16,202 nucleotides of DNA from Ferruginibacter sp. (GTDB lineage: Bacteria; Bacteroidota; Bacteroidia; Chitinophagales; Chitinophagaceae), in the NCBI GenBank assembly GCA_025352435.1, contig JANXTN010000279.1:1-16202 (forward strand), given 5' to 3'. Shown here one piece after another: positions 1-6,472 of the stretch. Made by a program: the position numbers and the translations under genes. The notes beneath the pieces are model-generated. The model saw only the letters and a list, made by a program, of their open reading frames with translations. It ran no database searches and was not told the DNA's origin. The first letter of the stretch is position 1, and each line of letters starts with the position of its first letter.

Positions 1-249
1 TCTGCCACTTTGCATAAACTGCAATAAAGCCATTTGGGCTGTCGCATCCTGCATAGCTACACGATCCGGCGCAAAATCTACATATGAAATACCTTTCTCA
101 AAAGGTTTTGTATGATTGTTTTCCCATAAATGAGCGTACAATATTTTTTCAGTAAGTGTAAGTGGTTTGCCTATTAGTTTGCGTGCAGCTGCAATTCTTT
201 CGGGGAAGTTTGCGTATAGCTTTTGAATCATTGCAATGTCGAATGCCAT
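1..249 (-). CDS. acn: Aconitate hydratase, N-terminal part (runs off the left edge)
   Basis: The first 83 codons of a minus-strand gene are visible, starting at the ATG at 249-247; the rest lies outside the window. The translation begins [19 protein letters not shown] and contains [15 protein letters not shown] and [19 protein letters not shown], which match the N-terminus of mitochondrial-type aconitase as found in Bacteroidota. The enzyme interconverts citrate and isocitrate in the TCA cycle with a 4Fe-4S cluster. The cluster cysteines and most active-site residues lie further on and cannot be checked here. It is divergent from the PspC gene, with 159 bp between the two starts. No clear Bacteroidota promoter box was found in front of it. 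The identification rests on remembered family sequence and is strong because the [17 protein letters not shown] block is very characteristic. Confidence 0.93.
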   Translation of the reverse strand, partial: MAFDIAMIQKLYANFPERIAAARKLIGKPLTLTEKILYAHLWENNHTKPFEKGISYVDFAPDRVAMQDATAQMALLQFMQSGR

Positions 250-331
250 AATCTTGATTTGAGATTTTAAGATGGAAACTCAGGAATTATTTTAAAGAGA
301 AACAAATTTTTTTTTCCGAGTGCTGCGAAAT

Positions 332-360
332 TACTTAAAAAAAGACCAAATTTTTAAGTA
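332..360. repeat. 10-bp inverted repeat in the acn/pspC divergent spacer
   Basis: TACTTAAAAA (332-341) and TTTTTAAGTA (351-360) form a perfect inverted repeat around a 9-nt centre. It lies between two divergent genes, so it could be an operator or part of a promoter region. The sequence is A/T only apart from one C/G pair in the arms, so chance in AT-rich DNA is a real possibility. Nothing else was recognised in the 159-bp spacer. Confidence 0.4.
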
Positions 361-408
361 GATTAGCATAATTTTAAAATGTAGTTTGAATATTTGGAGC
401 TGAGATCT

Positions 409-630
409 ATGAATAAAATAAAACATTTTATTGAGTGGCATGTTTTCGGAGTTTGTACTGCCATTGGTGAAAGGATGGGCATTGCAACCAGCACTATCCG
501 TAAGTATTTTATTTATCTATCTTTTGCTACAATTGGGTCTCCTGTTATCATTTATTTTTTTCTTGCTTTTTGGATGAATGTAAAACGTTATGTTTTGAAT
601 GCCAGGAGAAATCCGGTAAAGTATTTGTGA
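409..630 (+). CDS. Small PspC-domain membrane protein
   Basis: This 73-aa protein matches the PspC domain fold: residues 9-25 (WHVFGVCTAIGERMGIA) correspond to the family's 'GVCxGLGexlgid' segment, followed by TIRKYFIYLSF and one hydrophobic membrane segment at about residues 31-53. The tail is basic (VKRYVLNARRNP), so it probably faces the cytoplasm. In the phage-shock system of Proteobacteria PspC works at the inner membrane; short stand-alone PspC proteins in Bacteroidota have no firmly known role. The ATG at 409 was chosen because GGAG (396-399) sits 9 nt before it; an in-frame TTG at 394 is less likely. It ends 6 bp from the convergent kdsA stop. No pspA or pspB homologue is in the window. 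Confidence 0.8.
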   Translation: MNKIKHFIEWHVFGVCTAIGERMGIATSTIRKYFIYLSFATIGSPVIIYFFLAFWMNVKRYVLNARRNPVKYL

Positions 631-636
631 AGTTTT

Positions 637-1458
637 TTATAAAATGGACTGCCTTACTCTAACCAATTTTTCCAATAACTCTTCCAACAAATCCAGCTTC
701 AACATATTTGCCCCATCACTTTTTGCAACTGAAGGATCAGGATGCGTTTCTATAAACAAACCATCTGCACCCGTTGCTATTGCTGCTTTTGCAATTGTTG
801 CTATCAGTGATGGATTGCCGCCTGTAATGCCACTTGTTTGATTTGGTTGTTGCAGAGAATGTGTGCAATCCATAATTACAGGAACGCCAATTTCTTTCAT
901 CCAGGTAATATTTCTATAGTCGACAATTAGATCCTGATAGCCGAAAGTATTGCCACGGTCTGTGAGCCACACTTTGTTGTTGCCGGCCTGGGTTATTTTA
1001 TCTACCGCAAATTTCATGGAAGGTCCACTAAGAAACTGACCTTTTTTTACATTCACAATTTTCCCTGTTTTTGCTGCTGCAATAAGCAGGTCTGTCTGGC
1101 GACAAAGGAATGCAGGAATTTGTAAAATATCTACATATTCTGCAGCCATTGCAGCTTCTTCGTGTGCATGAATATCGGTAGTAGTAGGAACATCAAATTT
1201 CTTACCCACTTTTTTTATAAGCTTCAATGCAACTTCATCGCCAATGCCCGTAAAGCTGCTGGCGCTTGTACGATTGGCTTTGCGATACGATGCTTTAAAG
1301 ATGTATGGAATTTCCAACCGCTTGCAGATGGTAGAAACCTTTTCTCCGATTTCCATTACAACGTCTTCACCTTCGGTAATGCATGGCCCGGCAATGAGAA
1401 AAAAATTATTTTTATTGTATTGCTGCTGCGCAAATAAAGTAGTGAGTTGTTTGTCCAT
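637..1458 (-). CDS. kdsA: 3-deoxy-8-phosphooctulonate (Kdo-8-P) synthase, metal-dependent type
   Basis: The 273-aa product condenses phosphoenolpyruvate with arabinose-5-phosphate to make Kdo-8-phosphate, a precursor of the inner-core sugar of lipopolysaccharide, in the cytoplasm. It has the family's usual length and motifs: IAGPC at 22-26, FKASYRKANRTS at 54-65, PAFLCRQTDLL at 115-125, VNVKKGQF at 136-143 and FIETHPDP at 235-242. Cys26, His200, Glu237 and Asp248 line up at a constant +15 offset with the metal ligands Cys11, His185, Glu222 and Asp233 of the Aquifex aeolicus enzyme. This places it in the metal-dependent class; E. coli KdsA has Asn in place of the Cys. It is divergent from tdh, with 106 bp between starts. 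No other Kdo genes are in the window. Confidence 0.96.
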   Translation of the reverse strand: MDKQLTTLFAQQQYNKNNFFLIAGPCITEGEDVVMEIGEKVSTICKRLEIPYIFKASYRKANRTSASSFTGIGDEVALKLIKKVGKKFDVPTTTDIHAHEEAAMAAEYVDILQIPAFLCRQTDLLIAAAKTGKIVNVKKGQFLSGPSMKFAVDKITQAGNNKVWLTDRGNTFGYQDLIVDYRNITWMKEIGVPVIMDCTHSLQQPNQTSGITGGNPSLIATIAKAAIATGADGLFIETHPDPSVAKSDGANMLKLDLLEELLEKLVRVRQSIL

Positions 1459-1536
1459 AAAACAAAAATACGGTAATGCTATAATTGTGTAAAGAAACAG
1501 CTCTGTATAAACAATGCGTACTTAATATTTTCATTT

Positions 1537-1544
1537 TACATTTG
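1537..1544 (+). promoter_or_regulatory. Putative Bacteroidota -7 box upstream of tdh
   Basis: TACATTTG is an exact match to the Bacteroidota -7 consensus TAnnTTTG and lies 20 nt before the tdh ATG. No clear TTG (-33) box is seen 17-23 nt upstream, so the call is moderate. Confidence 0.5.
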
Positions 1545-1564
1545 CCAAAATTGAAAACTAAAAA

Positions 1565-2503
1565 ATGGTAAAAGAAAAGATATTGGTGATAGGTGCAAGC
1601 GGGCAAATAGGAGTGGAGCTCACAATGGCACTGAGAAAAATATACGGCAACGCAAATGTGATAGCGAGTGATTTGAGAGAACAAAATCCTCTACTGGAAG
1701 GTACCGGGCCATATGTAAGTTTAGATGTGATGAACAAAGAGATGTTGCATGTTCAGGTAATAAGGCAAGGCATTACACAGATATATTTATTAGCTGCCAT
1801 CCTATCCGCCACCGGCGAAAAAAATCCAAACCTTGCCTGGAGTTTAAATATGCAGAGCCTTTTAAATGTGCTTGATATTGCAAAGGAAGAGAATCTGCAC
1901 AAAGTTTATTGGCCAAGTAGTATTGCCGTATTTGGACCCACTTCACCCAAACAAAATTGTCCGCAGCAAACCATTATAGAACCAACAACGGTTTATGGCA
2001 TAAGTAAATATGCGGGCGAGTTTTGGTGCAATTATTATTTTAATAGATACGGTGTTGATGTTAGAAGCCTTCGGTATCCCGGTTTAATAAGTTACAAAAG
2101 CTTACCCGGCGGCGGTACTACGGATTATGCAGTAGAGATTTACCATTCAGCAAAAGACAAAGAAACGTATGAATGTTTTTTACAGGAAGATACTTATTTG
2201 CCAATGATGTATATGCCCGATGCTATACGAGCTACAATTGAACTGATGGAAGCGCCCAAGGAGAAAATAAATGTTCGCACATCTTATAATTTATCAGGAA
2301 TGAGTTTTTCTCCTAAAGAAATTGCTGCGGAAATAAAAAAGACTATTCCTGAGTTTCAAATTGTTTACAGGCCGGATTCCAGACAGGCAATTGCAAATAG
2401 CTGGCCGCAAAGCATAGATGATAGTGTGGCTACGAGAGACTGGAATTGGAAGGGAGAATACGATTTGGCAGAGATGACGAAGGATATGCTGGAGAATGTG
2501 TAG
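1565..2503 (+). CDS. tdh: L-threonine 3-dehydrogenase, short-chain dehydrogenase (epimerase-like) type
   Basis: The 312-aa protein has an N-terminal Rossmann fold with the NAD-binding motif GASGQIG at 10-16, Ser118/Ser119, and the catalytic YxxxK pair Tyr144/Lys148. The block YPGLISYKSLPGGGTTDYAV (171-190) is diagnostic for SDR-type threonine dehydrogenases such as the Flavobacterium frigidimaris and mammalian enzymes, rather than for UDP-sugar epimerases. It oxidises L-threonine to 2-amino-3-ketobutyrate with NAD+, the first step of threonine breakdown to glycine and acetyl-CoA. The usual partner, kbl (2-amino-3-ketobutyrate CoA ligase), is not in this window. The length is typical for the family. 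It seems to be transcribed alone from the promoter at about 1537. A less likely alternative is another extended-SDR enzyme. Confidence 0.9.
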   Translation: MVKEKILVIGASGQIGVELTMALRKIYGNANVIASDLREQNPLLEGTGPYVSLDVMNKEMLHVQVIRQGITQIYLLAAILSATGEKNPNLAWSLNMQSLLNVLDIAKEENLHKVYWPSSIAVFGPTSPKQNCPQQTIIEPTTVYGISKYAGEFWCNYYFNRYGVDVRSLRYPGLISYKSLPGGGTTDYAVEIYHSAKDKETYECFLQEDTYLPMMYMPDAIRATIELMEAPKEKINVRTSYNLSGMSFSPKEIAAEIKKTIPEFQIVYRPDSRQAIANSWPQSIDDSVATRDWNWKGEYDLAEMTKDMLENV

Positions 2504-2598
2504 AATAATTTGCGCTAATACACACTAGATTTTTTAAAGATACAAGCTGGTATTTTTTTTGCAATAGTACTTATGCACGTTTTGTTTAACGGCAAAGC

Positions 2599-2630
2599 AA
2601 AAAGTTTTAGAAAGAATCTTAACTTTTTTT
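2599..2630 (+). terminator. Possible weak AT-rich terminator after tdh
   Basis: AAAAAGTT (2599-2606) can pair with AACTTTTT (2621-2628), with a further AGA/TCT pairing inside, followed by more T residues. It begins about 95 nt after the tdh stop. The stem is almost all A-T, so it is weak and could be chance. Confidence 0.3.
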
Positions 2631-2656
2631 AAATCATATAGGTTTTAGATTCCACT

Positions 2657-2664
2657 TACTTTTG
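2657..2664 (+). promoter_or_regulatory. Putative Bacteroidota -7 box for the first beta-barrel gene
   Basis: TACTTTTG matches TAnnTTTG exactly and lies 33 nt before the ATG at 2698. The longer string TTACTTTTGC (2656-2665) recurs unchanged before the paralogous gene at 3277-3286, which supports a functional site. No clear TTG box is seen upstream. Confidence 0.6.
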
Positions 2665-2697
2665 CGACTCATATTCAATTCACTAAACAAAAAAATC

Positions 2698-3192
2698 ATG
2701 AAAAAAATATTTTTAAGTGCAGCAGTAATTGCAGCTATGTTAAGTGCAAGTGCTCAAAAAAACACAATGACTCCTTTTAGAGTGAGTTTAGGGGTAGATG
2801 CAGTGGCGCCTTTTGGTGATCTAGCCAAAAGCACATCTTTTGGGATTGGTGGATCCTTAGAAGGTGATTATGCAATAGATAACACTCTGGCACTTACCGC
2901 AAATGCCGGGTACATTAAGTTTCTTCAAAAAAACAACAATGGTTTAAAGTTGGGAATAGTTCCATTGCTTGCAGGTATCAAGTATTATTTCACACCTCAA
3001 TTTTATAGCTCTGCACAGTTAGGTGTTGGAATTTTTACATCAAATGGTTCCAGCAGTTCGGCATTTGCCTATGCTCCCGGTATTGGTTATAAATTCTCTG
3101 ATAATTTTGATGGAGGTGTAAAGTACCAGGCTTACAGTAAAAACAGTGTAACGACCAACACTGCTTCACTTAGACTTGCTTACACATTCTAA
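2698..3192 (+). CDS. Outer-membrane beta-barrel (porin-family) protein, first of a tandem pair
   Basis: The 164-aa precursor starts with a signal peptide, MKKIFLSAAVIAAMLSASAQ (residues 1-20), cleaved near Ala-Gln. The mature part alternates hydrophobic and polar residues as transmembrane beta-strands do, and it ends in LRLAYTF, the terminal aromatic residue expected for recognition by the BAM machinery. The fold resembles the OMP_b-brl / OmpA-OmpX-like small 8-strand barrels common in Bacteroidota. The core VPLLAGIKYYFTPQFYSSAQ is shared with the next gene. The ATG at 2698 was chosen because the signal peptide begins there; an upstream TTG would add residues in front of it and lies inside the promoter box. 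Its function and ligand are unknown. It has its own promoter and a terminator follows. Confidence 0.85.
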   Translation: MKKIFLSAAVIAAMLSASAQKNTMTPFRVSLGVDAVAPFGDLAKSTSFGIGGSLEGDYAIDNTLALTANAGYIKFLQKNNNGLKLGIVPLLAGIKYYFTPQFYSSAQLGVGIFTSNGSSSSAFAYAPGIGYKFSDNFDGGVKYQAYSKNSVTTNTASLRLAYTF

Positions 3193-3214
3193 TTTTCAAG
3201 TTTTTTCATCTACT

Positions 3215-3244
3215 AAAACCTTGCTATTGGCAAGGTTTTTTTTT
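3215..3244 (+). terminator. Intrinsic terminator after the first beta-barrel gene
   Basis: AAAACCTTGC (3215-3224) pairs perfectly with GCAAGGTTTT (3230-3239) around a 5-nt loop, and the T-run continues to 3244. It begins 22 nt after the stop codon, so the two paralogous barrel genes are separate transcription units. Confidence 0.9.
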
Positions 3245-3256
3245 GACAAATAACTC

Positions 3257-3285
3257 TTGTAAAAGATTTTCAATGATTACTTTTG
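3257..3285 (+). promoter_or_regulatory. Bacteroidota-type promoter for the second beta-barrel gene
   Basis: A TTG at 3257-3259 (-33 box) and TACTTTTG at 3278-3285 (-7 box TAnnTTTG) are separated by 18 nt, the classic Bacteroidota primary sigma factor layout. The ATG follows 21 nt after the -7 box. The site comes directly after the upstream terminator. Confidence 0.75.
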
Positions 3286-3306
3286 CAAAAAACAAAACAA
3301 CTGATT

Positions 3307-3798
3307 ATGAAAAAATTAATAATTGCATTTTTTATAACTGCCACATCTGTTTCCGTAAATGCTCAGAAAGTAACCAGGCCTACATTAAGCTTGGGTGGTG
3401 AGTTGGGTGCAGCTACAGGAAATTTAAATCTGTATTATGGGCTAACTGCGGGAGCTACATTGCAAGCAGATTTTGCTGTAGATAAAGATTTAGCAATTAC
3501 TCTAAATGGAGGCGTAATTGATTTTGTAGGTAAAAAAATAAACAATAACATTAAATATAATTCCGTTGCTGTAGTACCTCTATTGGCGGGTATTAAATAT
3601 TATTTTACTCCAATAGTTTATGGTTCTGCACAACTTGGTAGCTCAACATTTACCAACGGCATATTTAAAGGAACTAAATTTACATACATTCCGGGCATTG
3701 GTTTCAAAGTAGATAAAAATTTGGATATCGTAATAAAGTACACTGGTTATAGTGGTGATGGTGGCGCATTTGGAGCAAGAGTGGCGTACGCTTTTTAG
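3307..3798 (+). CDS. Outer-membrane beta-barrel (porin-family) protein, second of the tandem pair
   Basis: The 163-aa precursor has a signal peptide, MKKLIIAFFITATSVSVNAQ (1-20), and a small barrel domain ending in ARVAYAF. It is clearly a paralogue of the preceding gene: both share the start MKK, cleavage before Gln-Lys, the core VPLLAGIKYYFTPIVYGSAQ, a following LGxxxFTxG segment, and a Y-x-PGIG-x-K motif near the C-terminus. A tandem duplication is the simplest origin, with clear divergence since. The N-terminal halves differ most, as expected for surface loops, though exposure is inferred. No ligand or partner can be named. The ATG at 3307 starts the signal peptide. Confidence 0.85.
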   Translation: MKKLIIAFFITATSVSVNAQKVTRPTLSLGGELGAATGNLNLYYGLTAGATLQADFAVDKDLAITLNGGVIDFVGKKINNNIKYNSVAVVPLLAGIKYYFTPIVYGSAQLGSSTFTNGIFKGTKFTYIPGIGFKVDKNLDIVIKYTGYSGDGGAFGARVAYAF

Positions 3799-3821
3799 AC
3801 ATCTATTTGTTTTAATGATAG

Positions 3822-3851
3822 GCTGCTTCAGATTATTGAAGCAGCTTTTTT
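3822..3851 (+). terminator. Intrinsic terminator after the second beta-barrel gene
   Basis: GCTGCTTCA (3822-3830) pairs perfectly with TGAAGCAGC (3837-3845) around a 6-nt loop, followed by six T. The next gene starts only 12 nt after the T-run, leaving little room for a separate promoter; the SGNH gene may depend on read-through or on signals within this hairpin region. Confidence 0.92.
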
Positions 3852-3863
3852 ATATTTTTAAAT

Positions 3864-4469
3864 ATGAGTTATTCTTACCTCGCACTGGGTGACAGTTATA
3901 CCATAGGTGAAAATGTTTTGATTTCAGAATCTTTTCCTTACCAAACTGTTCAGTTGTTAAGAAAGAAAAACCTTTCTTTTTTTGGACCTGAAATTATTGC
4001 AAAAACGGGCTGGACTACTGATGAACTTCAAGATGAAATAAATAAAATTACTTTTTTAGAAAAGTATGATTTTGTAAGTTTATTAATTGGCGTAAACAAC
4101 CAGTATCGTGGCAGAACTATTGAAGAATTTACGTTGCAATTTAAACAGCTACTTCAAAAAGCTATAAGTTTATCAGGGAATAACCTACAACATGTTTTTG
4201 TTTTATCAATACCGGATTGGAGCGTTACACTTTTTGCAAAAGAAAGAAATATTGAAAAAATTTCCGAAGAGATTGATGCATATAATAATGCTTGTAAAAT
4301 TATTACAATAGCATTGGGTTGTAATTTTCTTGATATTACTACACAGCAAAAATTGGATGCGGCTAATGCAATTATGAATGCTGCGGATGGCTTGCATCCT
4401 TCTAAATTCGAATATGCTAAATGGGCTGAAAGTCTTGCTGATGCTATAGCAGCGGTTTGTTCGGCTTAA
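3864..4469 (+). CDS. SGNH/GDSL-family hydrolase (esterase/lipase-like), cytoplasmic
   Basis: The 201-aa protein has the SGNH blocks in order: block I ALGDSYTIGE with nucleophile Ser11, block II KTGWTTDEL with Gly49, block III LLIGVNNQYRG with Asn78, and block V DGLHPS with Asp175 and His178. All catalytic-triad and oxyanion residues are therefore present. The family hydrolyses ester bonds in lipids, acylated sugars or thioesters; the substrate cannot be told from sequence. No signal peptide is visible, so it probably acts in the cytoplasm. It follows the terminator of the barrel gene closely and converges on pyrF. The 88-bp spacer after it is AT-rich and shows no clear terminator. Confidence 0.88.
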   Translation: MSYSYLALGDSYTIGENVLISESFPYQTVQLLRKKNLSFFGPEIIAKTGWTTDELQDEINKITFLEKYDFVSLLIGVNNQYRGRTIEEFTLQFKQLLQKAISLSGNNLQHVFVLSIPDWSVTLFAKERNIEKISEEIDAYNNACKIITIALGCNFLDITTQQKLDAANAIMNAADGLHPSKFEYAKWAESLADAIAAVCSA

Positions 4470-4557
4470 ATCTTTCAGTAACAGAGTAGGGTGTTTAAAA
4501 TAGTTAGTTTTATTTTATTTTATTAACCGTTATAATTGTTCATAGGTAAACTATAAA

Positions 4558-5388
4558 TTATCTATTAAGGATTAAATATTGTTTCATTTCTGTTTGATAC
4601 TGCTGCGCAATATTCGCCGCCTCTTCTGCGAAATTTTCTCCATTACCGGCATAAATCACAGCTCTGCTTGCATTCACTAACAAGCCACAATCTTTCGTTA
4701 ATCCATATTTACTTACTTCAGCTAAACTACCTCCTTGAAAACCAACACCAGGTACCAGTAAAAAATTATTTGGAATTATTTTTCTGATGTTTTCTAATTC
4801 GCTGGCCTGAGTTGCTCCTGTTACAAACATCAAATTATCTTTCGTTCCCCATTTGCTTACAGTCTTCAAAACTTTTTCATAAAGGAACATACTCTCCTTG
4901 TTTTCTGTGTCTATCAACCGCTGCATTTCAAAATCGCTCGCACCCTCATTACTCGTTAAACCTAGTACAATTGTCCACTTATTTTCATATTCAAGAAAAG
5001 GGCGAATGCTGTCTTCGCCCATGTATGGAGCGACAGTAATAGCATCGAATTTTAAGGTTTCAAAAAATGCTTTTGCGTATTGCGATGATGTGTTGCCTAT
5101 ATCTCCTCGCTTAGCATCTGCAATCTTAAAATGAGTGGATGGGATATAATTTACGGTTTCTTCCATTGCCTCCCAGCCCTTGTTGCCAAGAGCTTCGTAA
5201 AATGCTGTGTTCAGTTTATAGCTTACACAATAATCCTTGGTTGCATCAATGACAGCCTTATTAAAATCCACAATTGCATTTTTATTTTGCTGAAGATGTT
5301 TTGGGATTTTCGTGATGTCTGTATCAAGACCAACACATAGATAAGATTGTTTTTCTTTTATTTGATTTATTAAAATGTTGCGGTGCAT
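4558..5388 (-). CDS. pyrF: Orotidine-5'-phosphate decarboxylase, type 2
   Basis: The 276-aa enzyme decarboxylates OMP to UMP, the last step of de novo pyrimidine synthesis, in the cytoplasm. The catalytic DxKxxD motif is present as IADAKRGDIGNT (89-100; Asp91, Lys93, Asp96), with an upstream Lys58 in SYKLN and the substrate-binding GLDTD at 20-24. The phosphate-binding region is LLVPGVGFQGG, with a conserved Arg in NASRAVIYA. The length of about 270 aa fits the subfamily 2 PyrF of Bacteroidota and Actinobacteria rather than the roughly 230-aa E. coli type. Its ATG lies 3 nt after the stop codon of the decayed hicA, so its promoter must lie within or upstream of the hicBA locus. No other pyr genes are nearby. 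Confidence 0.95.
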   Translation of the reverse strand: MHRNILINQIKEKQSYLCVGLDTDITKIPKHLQQNKNAIVDFNKAVIDATKDYCVSYKLNTAFYEALGNKGWEAMEETVNYIPSTHFKIADAKRGDIGNTSSQYAKAFFETLKFDAITVAPYMGEDSIRPFLEYENKWTIVLGLTSNEGASDFEMQRLIDTENKESMFLYEKVLKTVSKWGTKDNLMFVTGATQASELENIRKIIPNNFLLVPGVGFQGGSLAEVSKYGLTKDCGLLVNASRAVIYAGNGENFAEEAANIAQQYQTEMKQYLILNR

Positions 5389-5391
5389 ATT

Positions 5392-5592
5392 TTACAATTC
5401 ATTTTTATCAATGCCCGCCTGTTTAAGAATAGCAAGCAAAGTTCCTTTTTTAATATCCTTGTTTCCCTATACAGGAACTATGATGGTAGTGTTGCTTAAA
5501 TAGTTAAAATAAATTTGATGCGCACCTTTAAAACGTTTGAAGAGAAACCCATTCTTTTAAGGAGTTTTATTAAATACAGAGGATTGATTCAT
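5392..5592 (-). pseudogene. hicA: Decayed hicA toxin gene (mRNA interferase), two frameshifts and one internal stop
   Basis: Read on the minus strand after hicB, the remnant can be pieced together as MNQSSVF / LIKLL / KNGFLFKRFKGAHQIYF ... TTIIVPV / stop / GNKDIKKGTLLAILKQAGID and ends at the TAA at 5394-5392. This matches HicA closely: a 'LIKLLKKNGF' helix, the catalytic-His segment (GAHQIY), and the 'VPVxGNKDIKKGTL.AILKQAG' C-terminus. The breaks are a +1 shift at about 5577-5568, a -1 shift near the A-run at about 5558-5555 (up to about 5538 if placed later), and a TAG at 5469-5467 where Gln or His is expected. The reading frame restored by the pair of shifts is the one set by the ATG at 5592, which overlaps the hicB stop (ATGA). 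Total length is about 66 codons, normal for HicA. With three lesions an active toxin is very unlikely unless the base calls are wrong. Confidence 0.85.
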
Positions 5593-5816
5593 GCGGTTTC
5601 CAAATTAAGAGAGTATTCCAAAGTATTACTGTTGTCAGGAATCTTTTCACCTCGGGACTGTAATTCTTCAATGTATAATTCTGTGGCTTCTTGTGCCATT
5701 GCCATAGCTTCCTCTATAATGTCCCCTTGAGTAATACAACCTGCAAGCCCAGGCACATTTACCATATAACCGCCTTCTTTTTCTTTGGTTAATAAAATCT
5801 TATAGCTGTATTGCAT
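5589..5816 (-). CDS. hicB: HicB-family antitoxin (intact, short form)
   Basis: The 75-aa protein has the HicB partial RNase-H-like fold: MQYSYKILLTKEKEGGYMV as the first strands, then VPGLAGCITQGDIIEEAMAM (21-40) and EATELYIEEL, which match 'vPdlpGciTqGdtleEAlenakeAieLyleeL'. The C-terminal DNA-binding domain of longer HicB proteins is absent; short forms like this are common, and the tail SNTLEYSLNLE is typical. HicB binds and neutralises the HicA mRNA interferase and often represses its own operon. Here the cognate hicA overlaps its stop codon but is broken, so this antitoxin is an orphan unless it acts on another HicA in the genome. A sequence AAGGAT lies about 12 nt upstream of the start. 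It lies 41 bp after the PaiB-like gene. Confidence 0.9.
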   Translation of the reverse strand: MQYSYKILLTKEKEGGYMVNVPGLAGCITQGDIIEEAMAMAQEATELYIEELQSRGEKIPDNSNTLEYSLNLETA

Positions 5817-5857
5817 AATTTTTAATTATCCTTAAAATTACTACTTATTTCTAATTA

Positions 5858-6472
5858 TCAGGTTAAGCGCAATTTCATTTCCTCTGCAATTAATAAATCA
5901 TCTTTTTCATTTCTTTTAATTAAATGATTGATGATATTTTGTTTCTCTTCTGGTGTTTTGTTTTGACTGAGCTTAAATACATTTTCAATACTTTCTACTT
6001 CTACTTCAAAGCCAACAATTGCTTTGATCAATGGTTTTATATATTCTGATGGCATATTATTAAAAGCCGCTTTCGTTGCAGTTCCTTCATATTTATTTGT
6101 AACAGCTTTTATAGCTTCGTAGGTTCCATGTTCATCGGTAAAAATTATTTTTCCTCTTGCATGCACCGTCATGTAATTCCATGTGGAGGCGGATTGTGGA
6201 TTGTTGTACCATGCTGCACTCACATAACAATGAGGACCGGTAAACAGCACAAGGACATTGTTATTTTTTTCAAATGCAAGATGATGATCCGTCTTCCTCA
6301 TCAGGTGACCGCTCAAAAAAATCTTACCATCTCTTTCTTTAATCTCTAAAGGAAGTTGTGTAGCGACGGGATAATTTTCTCCGATACCGGTTACTATCGC
6401 AAAGGAACGAGCTTTCATAAAGCTTATAATTTCAGGAATATTCGTCTCGGTAAAATGTGGGATCTTATACAT
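5858..6472 (-). CDS. PaiB-family FMN-binding protein (annotated as negative transcriptional regulator)
   Basis: The 204-aa protein fits the PaiB / FMN_bind_2 family, a split-barrel flavin-binding fold. Matching segments are MYKIPHFTE at the start, ATQLPLEI (37-44), SGHLMRKTDHH (54-64), the central SASTWNYMTVHARGKI block ('tWNYvaVhv.Gk'), and the C-terminal FKLSQNKTPEEKQNII ('fKLSQNrs.ed..gvi'). In Bacillus subtilis PaiB is linked to repression of sporulation and degradative-enzyme genes; no DNA-binding domain is seen, so the regulator label should be held loosely and a flavin-linked role is possible. Its ATG follows the kynU stop directly (TAG|ATG), so it is almost certainly cotranscribed and translationally coupled with kynureninase. 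Confidence 0.87.
   Translation of the reverse strand: MYKIPHFTETNIPEIISFMKARSFAIVTGIGENYPVATQLPLEIKERDGKIFLSGHLMRKTDHHLAFEKNNNVLVLFTGPHCYVSAAWYNNPQSASTWNYMTVHARGKIIFTDEHGTYEAIKAVTNKYEGTATKAAFNNMPSEYIKPLIKAIVGFEVEVESIENVFKLSQNKTPEEKQNIINHLIKRNEKDDLLIAEEMKLRLT

Noticed and set aside
394..408. Upstream TTG start adding five residues to the PspC protein
   Set aside because: The ATG at 409 has a well-placed GGAG 9 nt before it and the family homology begins after it; the TTG overlaps that GGAG sequence.
3243..3248. TTGACA resembling a sigma-70 -35 box
   Set aside because: Bacteroidota use a TTG/TAnnTTTG promoter layout, and a proper pair is present just downstream at 3257-3285; the TTGACA overlaps the terminator T-run.
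5515..5730. Plus-strand open frame across the hicBA region
   Set aside because: It is antisense to the well-matched HicB frame and shows no family features of its own.
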